From contig CM043959.1 of assembly GCA_014529385.2 (NCBI GenBank), positions 56,400,753 to 56,464,752 on the forward strand: a DNA stretch of 64,000 bases, given 5' to 3'. Below, one piece after another: positions 47,011-61,193 of this stretch (the stretch's first letter is position 1; the number at the start of each line of letters is the position of its first letter). The DNA comes from Adiantum capillus-veneris (taxonomy: Eukaryota > Streptophyta > Polypodiopsida > Polypodiales > Pteridaceae). The position numbers and the translations under genes were made by a program. The notes beneath the pieces were generated by a model, which was not told where the DNA came from, made no database searches, and worked only from the letters and a program-made list of their open reading frames with translations.

Positions 47011-48431
47011 ATGGCTTCCACGTCTTCTCGCCCAAGAAGCTCCAGGTGTTTACTGTCTCTCACACCAACAACCAACAGCTGCACTTTGCCTAGAAGGCCA
47101 AGTAGTAGCATATCCTCAATTACAATATCAACTTCAATAAGTGCAGAGAACCAATGGGTTGGACAAAGGATAAACAAAGGTTCATGGGTCCTCATGCAAC
47201 CAAGAAGACCTAAGAGGTCTAGTGGTATCAACGTTTACCTCTCAGCATGGAAGGCCAGAGTGTTGGATTTCAAAGTTGAAATCGGCAAAAGATCTGTAAA
47301 GGAAGTTCTTGTTCAGCATGTGTTTACCCATCCAGAGGTGATAGCAAACGGTGGAAATGTATCAGATATACATCAACCACGTTGCAATTGTAAGTACTCT
47401 TGACATGTGAACTTATTGATACTCTCATTATAACTTTTCTTATAGATTTTGCAATGTTTCTCCCGCTTGTTATGAGCAATGTCTCCATTCTTCACAGCTC
47501 AATTACATTAGATTTGTCATTTTTACTTATTGATACTCTTAGTTTAACTCTTCTTATATATATTGCAAATGTTTATCCCTCTTCTTATGAGCAATGGGAG
47601 CCTGTGGAGTGCATAATAGGCTTCTTCCATGTTGTTCATGCCCACATTGGTTCTCTACAGTATTCAGGGAGGAGCAGCAAAAGACTGGCTGATGAGGGAA
47701 TATTTTTTTATGACCACTTCTACCAACTCAGCTCAGGGAATAAGAATGGCATGTTGGTGAAAGTGCCTCTACCAACCGATTGGAACACTGTGGACTGGCC
47801 AGTTCCCGAGGAAACAATGGTGGAGGCAATGCGAAGTAAGCTCTACAAGGATATACAGAGGTCTCTACGTAGCTCTATTCCCACCAAACTGGTTAGAATT
47901 GCAAACTTTTGTCCTGTTGCACTCTTCATAGAGTTGTTTCATAGCTACAACATCCGTGTTATGAAAACTATGTTCATGTGCAAGTCATTTCAGCAGTCAT
48001 CCTGTGACAAACTTCTTGACAGAGGATGGTATGTAAAGGAAGAGATTGGTTTACGGTGCGAGGTCGCGCTTGATACTCTAGTTGTCAAGTACATGATTGC
48101 AAGCCAATCACTATTAGTCTCGTTTTGGTATATGCGATCACAAATGCTCAATGGTAAGTACATTCCTATGGACCAGGTTTCTGCAGGTTTGGAAGATAAT
48201 CCTGCTGTGGATGTGGAAGTGATTGATAAAGAGCATGGCCTACTATTGGTGGTTACAATAAGGGAGCTATGCAGTCTTCAGCATTTGCGGCATGACATAA
48301 TTGAAGAGTCAATGGACAAGGACCTATCAGATTTTTCCTTTTTCCTAGTTGGCCGTAAGGTGATGCGGCGAAGGGAAAAAGATATTTTGTGCAAAGATTT
48401 GGATGGTCGGGTTGAAGTAGTGTCAATGTAA
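47011..48431 (+). pseudogene. MQP protein of T1 (transposon cargo gene)
   Basis: Exon 1 starts at ATG 47011 with a Ser-rich N-terminus and contains KGSWVLMQP and VLVQHVF. A GTAAGT donor is at 47390. Exon 2 (from about 47592 to the TAA at 48431) is one open frame with 'FHVVHAHIG', 'DWPVPEETM', 'FMCKSFQQ', 'LRCEVALDT' and 'LDGRVEVVSM'. The same blocks occur in the broken G1 copy (9076-10229). The splice phase between the two exons does not fit with the signals I chose, so a small frame error or another splice site is likely. No known domain is recognised. Confidence 0.6.
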
Positions 48432-48550
48432 TAGATATTCTTGTGAACCCAAGTGTATACAAATGACTTTCAATACATGAAGTTTATTGAGCTCATTTGT
48501 CAATTGTGCCCTGTGAAAAAATGTGCTTGAAATACATTTCTTTACCATGT

Positions 48551-48556
<6 letters not shown>

Positions 48557-48592
<36 letters not shown>
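48557..48592. repeat. (TC)n microsatellite
   Basis: A pure TC tract in the 3' region between MQP and the FCP1-like gene, which converge. Confidence 0.95.
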
Positions 48593-48595
<3 letters not shown>

Positions 48596-48625
48596 GTTGG
48601 ACAAGACAAAGACATGATAGAAGAG

Positions 48626-49053
48626 TCATCTTAATTCATTAGAAAGTACAAACTCGTCCGTGAACAATGGACTGAGATACAATTTCTGTAAGTATGGAAT
48701 CAGAATGTCTTCAAGGTAAAAATCGAAGGAATGTCCCTCGAAAGAAGGTGGTGAGATAGTTGTTCCCGGCGGATTTAGTTCTCCCTTTTCAGGAGTATCA
48801 TCAATCAATAGTGTATTAGTTGCATCAAAGGGTACACCGATTTGGCTAAACGGTTTGTACAAAAGAGGTAAGTGTGGTTTTTTAGGGTGGTAGTGGCCCT
48901 CAACGGTAACGCATTTTCTTTGATCATACAAAAAGGCAAAATCTGACGTGTGAGCGTCGCATACACTGCAAACTATTGTAACTAGTGGCGACAAGTTTTG
49001 CCTTTGCATTGAAGACCATATGGCAAAGGCAGAGGGAAATTTCAGAAGCAGAG
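48626..49053 (-). pseudogene. FCP1/SCP-like HAD phosphatase of T1, N-terminally truncated
   Basis: The minus strand reads FAIWSSMQRQNL (HAD motif II region), FAFLYDQRKC, then TLLIDDTPEKGELNPPGT (the DD motif with the Asn-Pro that follows in plant FCP1-like proteins), and a C-terminal LIPYLQKL. The N-terminal DxDG/DLNG nucleophile segment is not found upstream, where only microsatellites occur, so this copy is probably inactive. It corresponds to the gene at 11314-23690 in G1. Confidence 0.7.
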
Positions 49054-49143
49054 GGAGAGAGAGAGAGGGCCAAACCTCCTGAGGACGCAGACCTTCGTTA
49101 TGTCTAAGATGGGTCGGCTTGCTTTCGGAGACGCAGACGACGG

Positions 49144-50395
<1,252 letters not shown>

Positions 50396-50425
50396 GACTT
50401 GTCATGTTTCCTGATGAATAGGATT

Positions 50426-51715
50426 AAGGTCCACTAGGCAGAAGAGACTGAAACCAGACCCAGAGCTTGTGCCAAGATTTCAACCTTTGCACGCTCAGTT
50501 GCTTAATGTTTCTGCCAAAAGAACTGTTGACTTTTGTCAGGACATATCTGAAGAAGAGTCAATTGGTGAAGATCAATCAGAGAGGTCACCAGGCCAAGAG
50601 GATCCCTCACCCTACAACGCTCCCTCACCCTGTACAGTACTTGTCAAGAAAAATACAAGAAAGAGGAATATAGACTTCTGAGATGATACAGATGTGCTAG
50701 AAAGTAGTCCCTGTGCAACTAAATGTAAAGCCAAAGAGGATGTGTCTTCTCTGAAAGACCCAACTGCAACTGATGAGAGGCTGTTTGATTTTGCAGAATC
50801 TTGTGGTGCTGGGGACAAGTTTGATCTAGTTCATTGTATGTTTAATCCAAAGTTTGACATTGAAGACCTGTTAGCTCAGCACAGTAATTTCTTGCAGTCC
50901 TACAAAGATAAGTTTGAAGTGATGGTGCAGGTAGGGAGGGTTGTTCTGCCCACTATGACTCTTGTGCATTTAAATGACTGTGGTGGAAAGGGACAGGGAC
51001 TGAAGAAGTATAGGGAATTACCACCTTCTTGCCGACATTCAGCCTGCCCTTTGCACCAAAAAGAATGCAAACTCATTCAGGAAGCCTTTGGCTTTATGAT
51101 TTACTTGAACAGCTTGTTTGGATTCCTCATGCAGAATCCTGATGAGGTGTTAGAGGAGCAGGATGTAGCGCTAGATGAAGAATGCGAAGAGACAACTCAT
51201 ATACAAGAAGTCGAGGAGGTTGAAGTACAAAGAAGTAAGATACTCTCTGTGAAAACCACAGAAATAAAACTTCCATTGGATGTCAGTAACTTCATTGAGA
51301 AGCATGCTCAGATGACGTTTCCTGCTGTGCCTGACTTCAGGATTGGAGACAGGACCTATATCTTCTTACATGATGTGCAAAGCATCTTTTATTTAAGGGA
51401 GGATTTCTCCCTGGCTATTATTTCCAGAGTCCAAGAGGAGAGGAGTGGATTTGTTTCAGAGGATAGTAGTGATGATGAGGCAATGGAAACATCCAGCAAT
51501 CCAATGGAATGCCTCCGAAGATGCTTTGAGAAAGCTGAAAAATACAAGGAGACACTACCTGATGAAGCCACCTTCCAAGCAATAAGACAAATCCTAAGAC
51601 CATCAACAAGTAACAAAGAAGTGGAGGATTGGTTTAACCATTCAGGTCAGGGGTCAACTACATCTGTAGACCTGTGGCAGGAAAACCTCTTTCTGCAGGA
51701 TGAGAGCTTCATGGT

Positions 51716-51750
<35 letters not shown>

Positions 51751-52205
51751 TGTCACTTCTGACATGATATGTGCAGTCTTGGATTGCTGACAAGGATGAA
51801 TTCCTTCGGCGGTGGACTCGAGAGTATCGTGGAAGGGATGCGGCCCTAGCGCAGTACCTTTCAAAGCTTTGCAAGTCACCGATAGTAGTTTTTCACAATT
51901 CCATGTCATAAGAGGGTTCAATAGTAACTTACACATTCAAGACACTATCACGCTTCTTGGGTGGACCCGTGCTGCCCAAAAGTGCAGATAAAGTCATTCT
52001 TGTGGACAAAGTGTTTGCTAGAGATTGTTTTGGTTACTACCCGAGCTATACAAGTGGTCGGACAGCGTATTACTACACCTACACAGCAATGACACTAGCT
52101 CTTGGTAGACAAAACCCAGATGAACTTTTAGAGTATGGCAAACATCTCATGATTCGTTACAAGGGTGACGTGCCAAAAAACAAAATTGAACCTTCAAAAT
52201 CTTGA
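50426..52205 (+). pseudogene. FLHD protein of T1 (transposon cargo gene)
   Basis: A frame from about 50426 to 51713 contains an acidic N-terminus, one in-frame TGA (50679-50681), a Cys/His patch ('CRHSACPLHQKECK'), and the block TYIFLHDVQSIFYLRED. The same block is in the intact G1 gene (7687-8673). A GTAACT donor (51714) and GTGCAG acceptor (ending 51776) remove an intron that is mostly (CT)n. The frame continues in phase ('SWIADKDEFLRRW') to the TGA at 52203-52205, with a TAA at 51909-51911. Two stops suggest it is inactive, although splicing could avoid one of them. Function unknown. Confidence 0.6.
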
Positions 52206-52268
52206 TACACTTCAAGTAGCAATTGTATAAGATCATGTATTACATAAATTTTGTACAATGTCATCCAC

Positions 52269-55079
52269 TCAGAGTATCTTTCTCCACTTGTGATTCACAT
52301 ACACCATTGTCTCTCTCCACCTTCGTTGACTTTCACGAGCTCCGGAGTTGTTGTATGCCATTGATCTTTTAACTTTTTGTTGTTGTAAATTTCTGATGGC
52401 TTGTGTTGTTGTTGAATTTGCCAAGACTTCTTTTGCTTGCATTCAATGAATGATTCTACGATAGAACCATTCAAATAGTTCTCTCAAATTGTTAGCCTTG
52501 ATTTGAGAGCCACCATGTCGTGTGTTCCTGAAATAAACATTTCTCGCCATGTAGTGAGACTTTTCCATCCCTTGGGTATTCCATATTGCCGGGTTCCCAT
52601 ACTTTTGTATAAAATATGGTAAATGATTGAAGATGATGTGCTGGATATGAAAACAGATTAGTTAGAATTTTTTACACTCACATATTTGCACATAAGAGAG
52701 AATGAAATACACGATAATACCATGTAGTGAGTAATCTGGGTGTCTGTCCATGCTGTCTTGAATGATTTTTTCAGAAGGTTGAGATTCTCCTTGAACTTGT
52801 TCATATCACCTTGTGACCAATCATCTTTGTCGCACATCAAAAATACGATGTCTATTGATCGCCAAACCTCAGCCTTCGCGTTACGAGTAGCTGGTTCTTG
52901 GTCTTTGACTGCAATATGTAGCTTTTTCTAGCTCTGATACTCTACCTTGCTAACATAAGATGTGTTATATATTTTCCCATGTTTTGTTAGCTTCGGATCT
53001 CTTGTACCTTGGGGTTTAGATAAAAACCTCCGTGCCTTCACCCCACCGATGGATGGTTTGCATGGGACATCCTTCTCAGCAGTTGATCTCTTTTCATCCC
53101 GCTGGATTTTCACATTGCCACCATGAAGCCCCATATCTGACAGTACCATTTCTAAGCACTGCAGGGCTACTTGTCATTCTGCCGAGTTCTTAATCTTCCA
53201 AGCAAACCCGATATATAAGTAGATCAATTTCTCCACAATTCTACAAAGGGCATGCATTGTACAAATGTGGACATTCACAAGTGGTATTTTCAAAACCGGT
53301 CGAAAAGCAGGATCCTCAATGTGATGTGTTGGAGCTTTTCTCCACCACTTTGGGTCCATGACCTTTGCAGGCTCCATGCAGAACAAACACGGCGACTTTG
53401 CCATTGCACCCATTCCACAATTATACATGCACTTTAATGTTTTGAGGTCACCTGCAAGATGCCACTGAACTTGAAAGTCTCCCCTTCCATCTAGACGTAG
53501 TACCTCTCCCTGGTTAGTCTGTCGATCAATCACCTCCGGAATATTAGTTCGATGGAACGCCCAATATAGAATCTCATGATCTTCTTTCTTTACCTGCAAC
53601 ACAAAATAAATGAGACTTAAGTAGATGTGAACATTTGAGCTTACCTGAGAATCTCTCTTACCTCAAACGCACCAAGCCACCATATGTTAGATTCTGATTG
53701 AACACTAAAATATAAAGGATCATCATTGGGACACTTTGAGAGGGCTCTATTCATTAAAGCAATAGTAACACGCTCTAGCTTTTTCTCTTTAACAAGCTCA
53801 CACTCATCCAGTTTTAACACAAAATGTAATACCCCTCGTGACTCTTCAAATGTGATGTTGTAAAACTCCACCATTCTCTTCTGTAATATCCTCAGGTCCA
53901 TAAAAATATTATTGAACTCATCATATGCCATGTTTGCTCCATGGCCACTATAAGTTGCTTTAATATGAAAGGGCTGTCCAAGATAGTCTCCCTGTGCCTC
54001 GTTAAGCTGAAGCCTCTCTTTCCAAACACTTGAGGCTGATGGTAGAAGTTTGGATTTTATACCCTTCTTAACAAAGATGGATGAGACAGACTTTTGGATA
54101 GCCGAATATCTCTTTTGCAGGCACTGAGTTCTCTGAAATAAAGCGGTCCACTACATTTTGTTGTAGGACCTTAAACTTCTTGTCATGTACTATATTTGCT
54201 GCCAGGCTTCTACTTATAAGTGGATTCAATCTCTTTCCTATATTGGATTTGGGGTCAATGTTTTCCTTGTCAGGATAGATTGAATCTCTACATGAAGACA
54301 ATGCATAAGTAAATAACAGAAAATTTGCTTCACTAACACTATTTAGGCACATGAAAACAATGCATAACAAGAAAAAACAAAAAGATTACTTAACTAAGAC
54401 AATGTAGCCAACCAAGAAGCATCACCTTAATGCTCGGATTCTTTTATTGAGACCTCCGGATGCAACCTGCAATGTTTCAAGATTGCGCAATTTCTTCTTT
54501 CGGATACGACCACCCAAGATGGTGTCCTTCATTTGACAACTTCGCACCTTTCCTTTTAGTTCTTGTACCTCTATTTTATGTTGCAAAATGGTAACCTGAT
54601 CTCTAGAATGTAAATGTGAAAGGCGAAAAATCTCACATTGTTGAGCTTGGAGAATGCCCTTGTAAGTTTCAGCTTCTCTTGTAAGAGATTTACAATAACC
54701 CAGAAGGCCCTTTTCTCCATCACCAGCAAAGGTCAATAAGCTTGTAGGATTGACAAACGGTGGAGACGCATTAGTCATTGGATTCTTAGGGTAGAGAGAG
54801 CCTCTCGTCCAGATATCTAATGTGTTTAGCTCCCTGAGATCTGAGCGTGTCTATGGAAGCGGGAGGTATATGTGTGTTTGTTTTACTGCGCTTAATCAAT
54901 GGTTGGTACTCATTGTCCAAATCAATGTAAAGGTGATATTTGGCTCGTTTCTGGGTAGCATTTGTTCCATTTGAGGAGTGCGCCATTAGCCAAATGTGCA
55001 GGTTTAATGGAAAGTGAATAGCGGTTGCGCCTTCGTCCCTCCATGTTAGCTTCATTCCCTCCATATTGACGAGGTTCAT
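52269..55079 (-). pseudogene. T1 large transposase-like protein
   Basis: The minus-strand exons give, in order: an N-terminal part (55079-54786), a coiled-coil-like part (54778-54422), a linker (54370-54068), and a core with VLKLDECELVKEKKLERV and FSVQSESNIWWLG (53931-53641). Next come VQWHLAGDLKTLK and SPCLFCMEP (53602-53174), HICTMHALCRIVEKL, and a C-terminal NTQGMEKSHYMAR with NTRHGG (near 52550). Spaced acidic residues (KLDE, GDLK) and Cys/His motifs recall RNase H-fold transposases, but I cannot name the superfamily. A TGA near 52425 and frame changes break it. It is the best candidate for T1's own mobility protein. Confidence 0.6.
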
Positions 55080-55244
55080 TCAATGCAACTGAAAAGAGGA
55101 TTATCCCTCAATCACTACAAACGAATGTTCAGAAGAGTAAGGAATCTACTTAAAGTACACTTTTTGAACTTTTACTATGAAAGACCCAGCTCTATTATTC
55201 CATTTTTTCTAGAGAGAGAGTGCAAAAAATATATTTTCTTAGAA

Positions 55245-55277
55245 GGCCCTCCAAATGACCTCCGAAATTCCCTAATG
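55245..55277 (-). repeat. T1 right terminal inverted repeat
   Basis: On the minus strand it begins CATTAGGGAATTTCGGAGG, matching the left repeat at 31 of 33 positions. It abuts the resumed TNP2 codon TAT at 55278. Confidence 0.9.
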
Positions 55278-56133
55278 TATTTAGCACCTTTGATTGAAGA
55301 GCTTCAAGAGCTATGGAACGGCATAGATGTTTTTGATGTATCAAGACCACTTCGTGATCGGCGCACAATGATCAAGTGCATTCTCATGTAGACCATGCAT
55401 GATTACCCCGGGCTTGGAGGGATTGCTGGTAAGCTTATACTTTGTGACGCTCTTTAATGTCTTTGCATTGGTCACTTATATGCGGTTATGTCTTTTGTTT
55501 TTGTAGAACTATCAACATTTGGACATAGTGCATGCCCAACTTGTGGACCCTCACTCGTGACAGAGAGACCCGCTCTAGTTGGTAAGGTGATCTACCCCAA
55601 TAACCATCTCTTCTTGCCGCCCACACATCGATCTTATGCTCCACCGTGCAATGGGATGGAGCCACTCCATTGGACCATGGCCGATTGGGCAAGACATTGG
55701 AACGAGCATCACAACACATTGCCTCCTCCCAATGATCCACCTAGGGGTATGTTTAGGTACTCTATTGGCTTCATTGAAAATACAACACCTATTGGATCCA
55801 ATGCATGTGTTCAAAAATGTTGGGTAAGCTATATGGGATCACATAGTAGGCAAGAAAGATTCATTGGGGGCTAGAGAGGACATGAGGGCCATAAGGAGGC
55901 TCCCTCCTTCAGCCACACCTTGTATGGGGCCTCAGGGGAAGATGGTTCTTCCAAAGGCACCTTGGATTCTATCAAGGGTGGATCAAGAGCGGATGAAACA
56001 AGTCATTGCATCCATCCGTACTCCAACAGGTTATATGCGTTCGCTCAAGGGTGCCTTCACTAAAACTAAGAAAGGAGGATCCACACAACTGTATGGGCTC
56101 AAATCCCATGATTGACACAAGATTCTTCAGGTA

Positions 56134-56168
<35 letters not shown>

Positions 56169-57240
56169 GTTTAGGGTTCTGGATACTAATAAGTCTTTTT
56201 GTTTGTGCAATAGTTTGTGCTTCCAATTAGCATTAGTGGATTTGCGGACACGAAGGTAAAAGCTGCAATATTCAAGGTGGGAGAAGTTGTCAGGTATAGC
56301 ACATTTGATCCTCCCTCCTAAACTTTACTTTGAAGACTAACTTTACTATGAAGATTATGAACGGTTTTTTGGTTACAGGTTTGTGAGTTCAAAAGAAATC
56401 GAAGTTTCAACCATTCCAACAGCTCGACTTCTAGCGATTGAAGCAACTTGTGCTATTGAGGATGCATTCCCACGTTCTATCCTTGTTAGCCAAGTTCACC
56501 TATTGCTCCATCTTGTTGAGGAGATAGCCATTTGTTGTGTGGTTTACTCCAGGTGGATGTTCTTTCTTGAGAGGTTCCTAAAGACCTTGAAAGACTTTGT
56601 AAGGCTACGATCATAACCAGAGTTATTCATCGATCTTAAGCCTTAAACCTTATTAGGATTGGATTGCATTCACAACGCTTTTTATTGGTTACTTTAATCA
56701 CTAATGGTTTCATGTGTTCAGGCAAGCATGGCAGAGGGTTGGGCTGTACAAGAGGCTTTTGTGTATGTCTCTCAATATCTTTTCACAATAGACCCATCAT
56801 TGCCTCGTTTAAAGCGGAGGAAGAGGATCCAAAAAAACACGCAAACATTCCAAGTGGGAAATGTTCTCTCTTGATTTTGGATAGTTAATTTCAAGACATA
56901 GTCAACAACCATTGTCTACTCAATGCTCCCATCATGGGCAAATGGGTGGATATGTATGTGGAGGTGCGTACAACGAGAGAAAGGGAGAGGGAAGCATGGA
57001 AGAGGTTGCATGGCGGTAGGCAAGCACCTCCCTTTCCTAAAGAGCTTGCCAAATACCCTGATCTAATTCCAGTTGGGTGGATACACAATGCCATGACTAA
57101 GGCCAAGGCACAAGGAGAACAAATAAGCCCTAAAGAATGGGAGTACGCGCGAGGATGTCTACCAAGGGTAATATACTGAATGTGTTTAGTGTGTGTGTGC
57201 GAGTGTGTGTTTGTGTGGATGTGTGTGTGTGTGTATGTAT

Positions 57241-57295
<55 letters not shown>

Positions 57296-57967
57296 TATCC
57301 TGATTGCTTTTTGCAGGCCTTCACATTCAACTCTATGTGGTCCGAAGGACGTCATTTTCGAACCCGCAAGATAGATGAGCGTCGAACCACTCACGATAGT
57401 GGAGTTATGGGCAACTTTGACACGGCAACAAAAGAGGTGAGGGAATGTGGAACAATAGAGAGGATAATCAAAGTGGATTTCAGAACATTTCACCAATATC
57501 TCTTTGACTGCCGATGGTTTGCGGGTGAGGTTAAGAGACATGAGAATGGGCTCTATATGGTAGACTCTGGGCAATTTCATCGCGGGAAGACCGACAACTT
57601 GGTGCAACCTAGTAGTTGTGAGCAGGTAAAGTCCATGTGCAACTCGCTAAAACATTATATGATACATATAAAACTACATTCATGTTGTTGTTTGCTCTAT
57701 GACCTACAGGTGTTTTATGTGCCTTGTATGTATCGAAGACCACTTTGGTATGTTATTCCAGTCACACCACGGAGAAGATCTATCTTTGCAGATACGAACA
57801 TAGAGACTTTGGAAGATCCCACCATACCATCTCAAGAAGACGCCAATGATAATGATGCAGTTGAGGTCGAGGAGAACCAACCATTCCCAATAACCAACCA
57901 TAGTGAGGAGGAGGACGAGGATGATGATGATTCAATAGGAGAGGCTGTAGAGGATGAATCAGGATGA
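55278..57967 (+). pseudogene. TNP2-type CACTA transposase, C-terminal half
   Basis: It resumes with YLAPLIEELQELW and 'HDYPGLGGIAG'. Further exons give 'HSACPTCG' (55507-), 'LKSHD' (56098-), 'IFKVGEVVR', 'LHLVEEIAICCVVYSRWMF' (the HLxxE..RWM region, 56383-56616) and MAEGWAVQEA (56723-). Last is a DUF4216-like C-terminus (57317-57967: GTIERIIKVDF, LFDCRWF, QVFYVP) ending in acidic repeats. Plausible GT-AG introns contain (TG)n and (CT)n tracts. Stops at 55389, 55872, 56113 and 56614 show decay. It is continuous with the N-terminal half at 45374-46656. Confidence 0.85.
57246..57291. repeat. (TC)n microsatellite in a TNP2 intron
   Basis: A TC tract lies just upstream of the GCAG acceptor at 57316, where it could serve as the polypyrimidine tract. 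Confidence 0.9.
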
Positions 57968-58349
57968 AAATTAATAAATATCCTTTGGATTTGTCTTCTT
58001 TCTCTACTTATGCTGTACAAAAGGGCTATTTGTTTATGAACGCAAGACAATACAATTTTGATCATCGTTCGCTTGCCATTTCCATATGAATGCATAGTTG
58101 ACATAAGATTTTGAGGTGGAAACAAAATATTTTTTGATATAGAATCTCATGGACTACAAATGAGTAGAGTAGGAGAATCATCAATAGATGAGGCAAGCAA
58201 AGAGAAGAGAGGTACTAAAATTTCAATGAGAATGGGATTTCTTACACTCCATGCAAAAAGGGGGTACCAATTTTTGAAAAGTAACAAAATAGAATAGGAT
58301 TTATAGAAAGGGAAAAGTGGGAGAGGAATGGGGGCGGGGATTCTTTTTT

Positions 58350-58523
58350 TATTGCGGTAATATGTACGGCTATATGTGCAGTAATACATGTGGTAATACT
58401 CGCGGAAAAGTCAGAAAACGCGCCGGCGGGGTTGCAGCATACAATCTCTCTCTTTCTTGAACCTCCTACTCTCTCCTCTTATGCGGTAATGCTATGCGGT
58501 AATAGGAGCATTCTCCCATAGTG
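58350..58523 (+). repeat. C1 right sub-terminal repeats and terminus
   Basis: Several GCGGTAAT / GTGGTAATAC words precede the CATAGTG end, mirroring the ATTACCGC words at the left end (41041-41175). Such arrays are transposase-binding sites in CACTA elements in general. Confidence 0.75.
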
Positions 58524-58526
58524 TCA

Positions 58527-59539
58527 TCGTCGTCGTCGTCATCGCTGCTCGAGGATGCCCGGTAGCGGGTTGTTGTCACTTAGAAAATATTGCATCCGTC
58601 GTAGAAGAGCTTTGTCAATATTTTTCGTGTCTGTAGGTAGTCATACTAGGAGAGAGACAGGGAGATTTAATCAAGATTCTATGACTACAAACCTGTACAA
58701 TCTCCATGGTCTCTAGTTGAAAATGGAAAGGACCGGCCCAATAGAGAGAGTGCTGGACACAAAGAATATTGTGGCATACACAACACAGGTTACTATAAGC
58801 TCATGCTAGTCAATTGTACGCAGAAACACGGTAGCATCATTCACATGGTCTTTGTGTCGCTTGCTAGCAGCTTCTTCACGGCATGTAAGTTGCAATGCTT
58901 GACACGGAAGTGAACTCCTAGGAGTCTAGGAAAAGAACTCATTGCTTTGAAGACGTGAGAGTGATGCCTGATACTGAGATACCCCAAGACCAAAAAAATT
59001 AGCAGCAATGGACTTTTCCTCACCCATAAGAAGGATGGATATCCCTGCTATGGAATCAATTATGTGAGCTGCTGGCAGAAAGTCCAAAAATGTGAAGCAG
59101 ATCCCTCGACTTGCATCAAACCTCACCAAGAAGGTAACGAGGCCACCTTCAAAGCATGTGTGCACACCTCCCAAGATATCCAAAATTGCAAGGTGATCCC
59201 TGCATGAGAGAGAAGAGGAGATGCACGGATGTGAAGCGAACTTGACTAGCCTTACTTGCGTGAGAGAGAGAGAGTAATAGACTGTGATCGCAACAGTGGC
59301 CATGCAAGTTAAAGTAGGGAAGCTGTTGGACACCATTGCACGGCAGTACCCTTATGCAATCACCCAGTGTCAACCTCCACCCACTTCCTGCGCGGCTCCA
59401 GCAGTAGCAAAAACCACACCCCTCCATTTTTTGGCTACTCGGCATGTGTTCTACTGCAAGTCATCTAGTCGCCTGCATGCCTTTTTGCGGGTCTGTGGGT
59501 GTGTGTGTAGTTGTTGGTTGGCAGGCTATTGCACGACTG

Positions 59540-59596
<57 letters not shown>

Positions 59597-60706
59597 ATAG
59601 GGACCATGGGCTGCTGTAGCTACGCATGAGGGAAAAAAAAACTTGGCGGTTGTACAATAGTAGCCAGTATGTGACTCCAAGAGTTGAGGGCATGGTAGGT
59701 AGAAAGAAAGAGAGAGACTGCGTGTATGATTGCCTATGTGTGGGGTGGGCCATGCAAGGGTGGTAAAAGGTTGGCCAAAATTGTGCGCCCATTGCATGGT
59801 GGCTTCGGGTGGTTGCTGTAGAGAGAAAGAGAGAGAGACTCGCCGACTAGGAGATAATGAAAGAGAGAGAGTGAGATTTGGAGAGAGAAAGAGTGCTCGA
59901 CTGTACTCACAGACACTTGATGCTTCAAGCTTGAGCATAGTGAGTTCATGAGCTTGCTAAATCACCACTGCGTAGAGCACAATCTGTTTGGCTTTTATTT
60001 GCTACTGACCAACATTAATGTTCGATTGCCATCATTAGTGCCATGCCTCGACTCACTGCTCATTTCATCAACAGAGCATCTATCGATTAACTGCTTGATG
60101 GAACTCGAGATCCACCCAATTTGTGAATGATGAGCACTAGCCTACTGTTGGACAGTTTTTTTTAATCCCGCGACTATTGTCCTTTCACACAGACACCACC
60201 CCCATGAACCACTACCATTGTTTCCCCGGCTTATATCCAAATTTTTTTTGGATTTTTTTTGTGTTAATTTGATCCCTCGTAATCCTTTGAACACCTTAAT
60301 TATTATTTGGTGTATTGTTTCCATGCTGTTAATGTTAATAAAGTTCCTAATCTGAGTGTTCATGGCTCGATGATATCATAGAACATTGCAATTTTCCTTT
60401 CTACTTCCTATATCTAATCTAACACTTACCTACAATATGAGATTGGGCTTCCCTTTCTTCTATTGGCATCTCCATATCTTGGCAATTATATGCAAACCTA
60501 TTACAACTTGACAATTTCTTATGTTCAAACACCTACCGTTTCCAACACACATGTAAGCACTCAAGCTAAAATACATATTGCAATAGTTACTTAATACATG
60601 CATGAAGATCATTATTAATAAAAATGAGTAATTAATAGTACTTGGCTCCAAAATTTTCACGTTCTCCCTTCCTACAATCCGTATCTTGCCAAGAGCGATG
60701 GTTTGT
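58527..60706. other. R1 internal region, right part, no pol recognised
   Basis: This continues R1 between C1 and the primer site. A minus-strand frame at 59336-58926 contains an orderly-looking segment ('HLAILDILGGVHTCFEGG', 'SIAGISILLMG') that might be a captured gene fragment, but I do not recognise it. (GA)n lies at 59542-59595. Serine-Leu frames around it are artefacts. Confidence 0.35.
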
Positions 60707-60718
60707 GCTTTGATACCA
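60707..60718 (-). promoter_or_regulatory. R1 primer-binding site (initiator tRNA-Met type)
   Basis: The minus strand reads TGGTATCAAAGC, one base different from the common plant iMet primer site, and lies one base from the LTR start at 60720. Confidence 0.8.
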
Positions 60719-60719
60719 C

Positions 60720-61188
60720 TGCTACAAACGGGAACGTGGAGGGGCCTGCAATATATACAAATAATATGCTACATACAATGAAATATAAAAATTTTCATAG
60801 CTAGCAATCACACATACACTGCACAAGATAGAGAGGATGAGAGGGAGCCAAAGAGTACGTGCAGGTGCACCTCCTAGAGTAGAGTGCTACGCTTGGCACG
60901 ACGAGAGAGAAGAGAAGAGAGGAGAGAAGAATACAAAGACATTGGGTGCAATCTCCCCTCGTGCAAGAGTGACCATTTTCCTCTTGCACGTATTTCATTT
61001 ATAGATTTCTTGAATGGTCAAATTGAGTACAAACTGGTCGGTCGGTCATAAATAGCCAAAGCTCATAAAAGAGCACTTTAATAATAAAATTTACAATATA
61101 TATATATATTCATTCGCATAGGACTAGCTCGGTCCAATCTTTTCCACCTATCAGCTATAATGGATAATAAAATATCAATTCAATAACA
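60720..61188 (-). mobile_element. R1 5' LTR (intact copy)
   Basis: The 469-bp LTR runs, on the plus strand, from TGCTACAAACGGG to CAATAACA. A minus-strand TATA-like CTATAAATGA lies near 61000 and a GA-rich tract near 60900. TAAAG follows at 61189-61193. It is the reference for recognising the split copy at 3699-3791 and 37954-38040. Confidence 0.8.
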
Positions 61189-61193
61189 TAAAG
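61189..61193. other. Right target-site duplication of R1 (TAAAG)
   Basis: An exact match to 3694-3698 on the far side of the nest. Confidence 0.75.
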
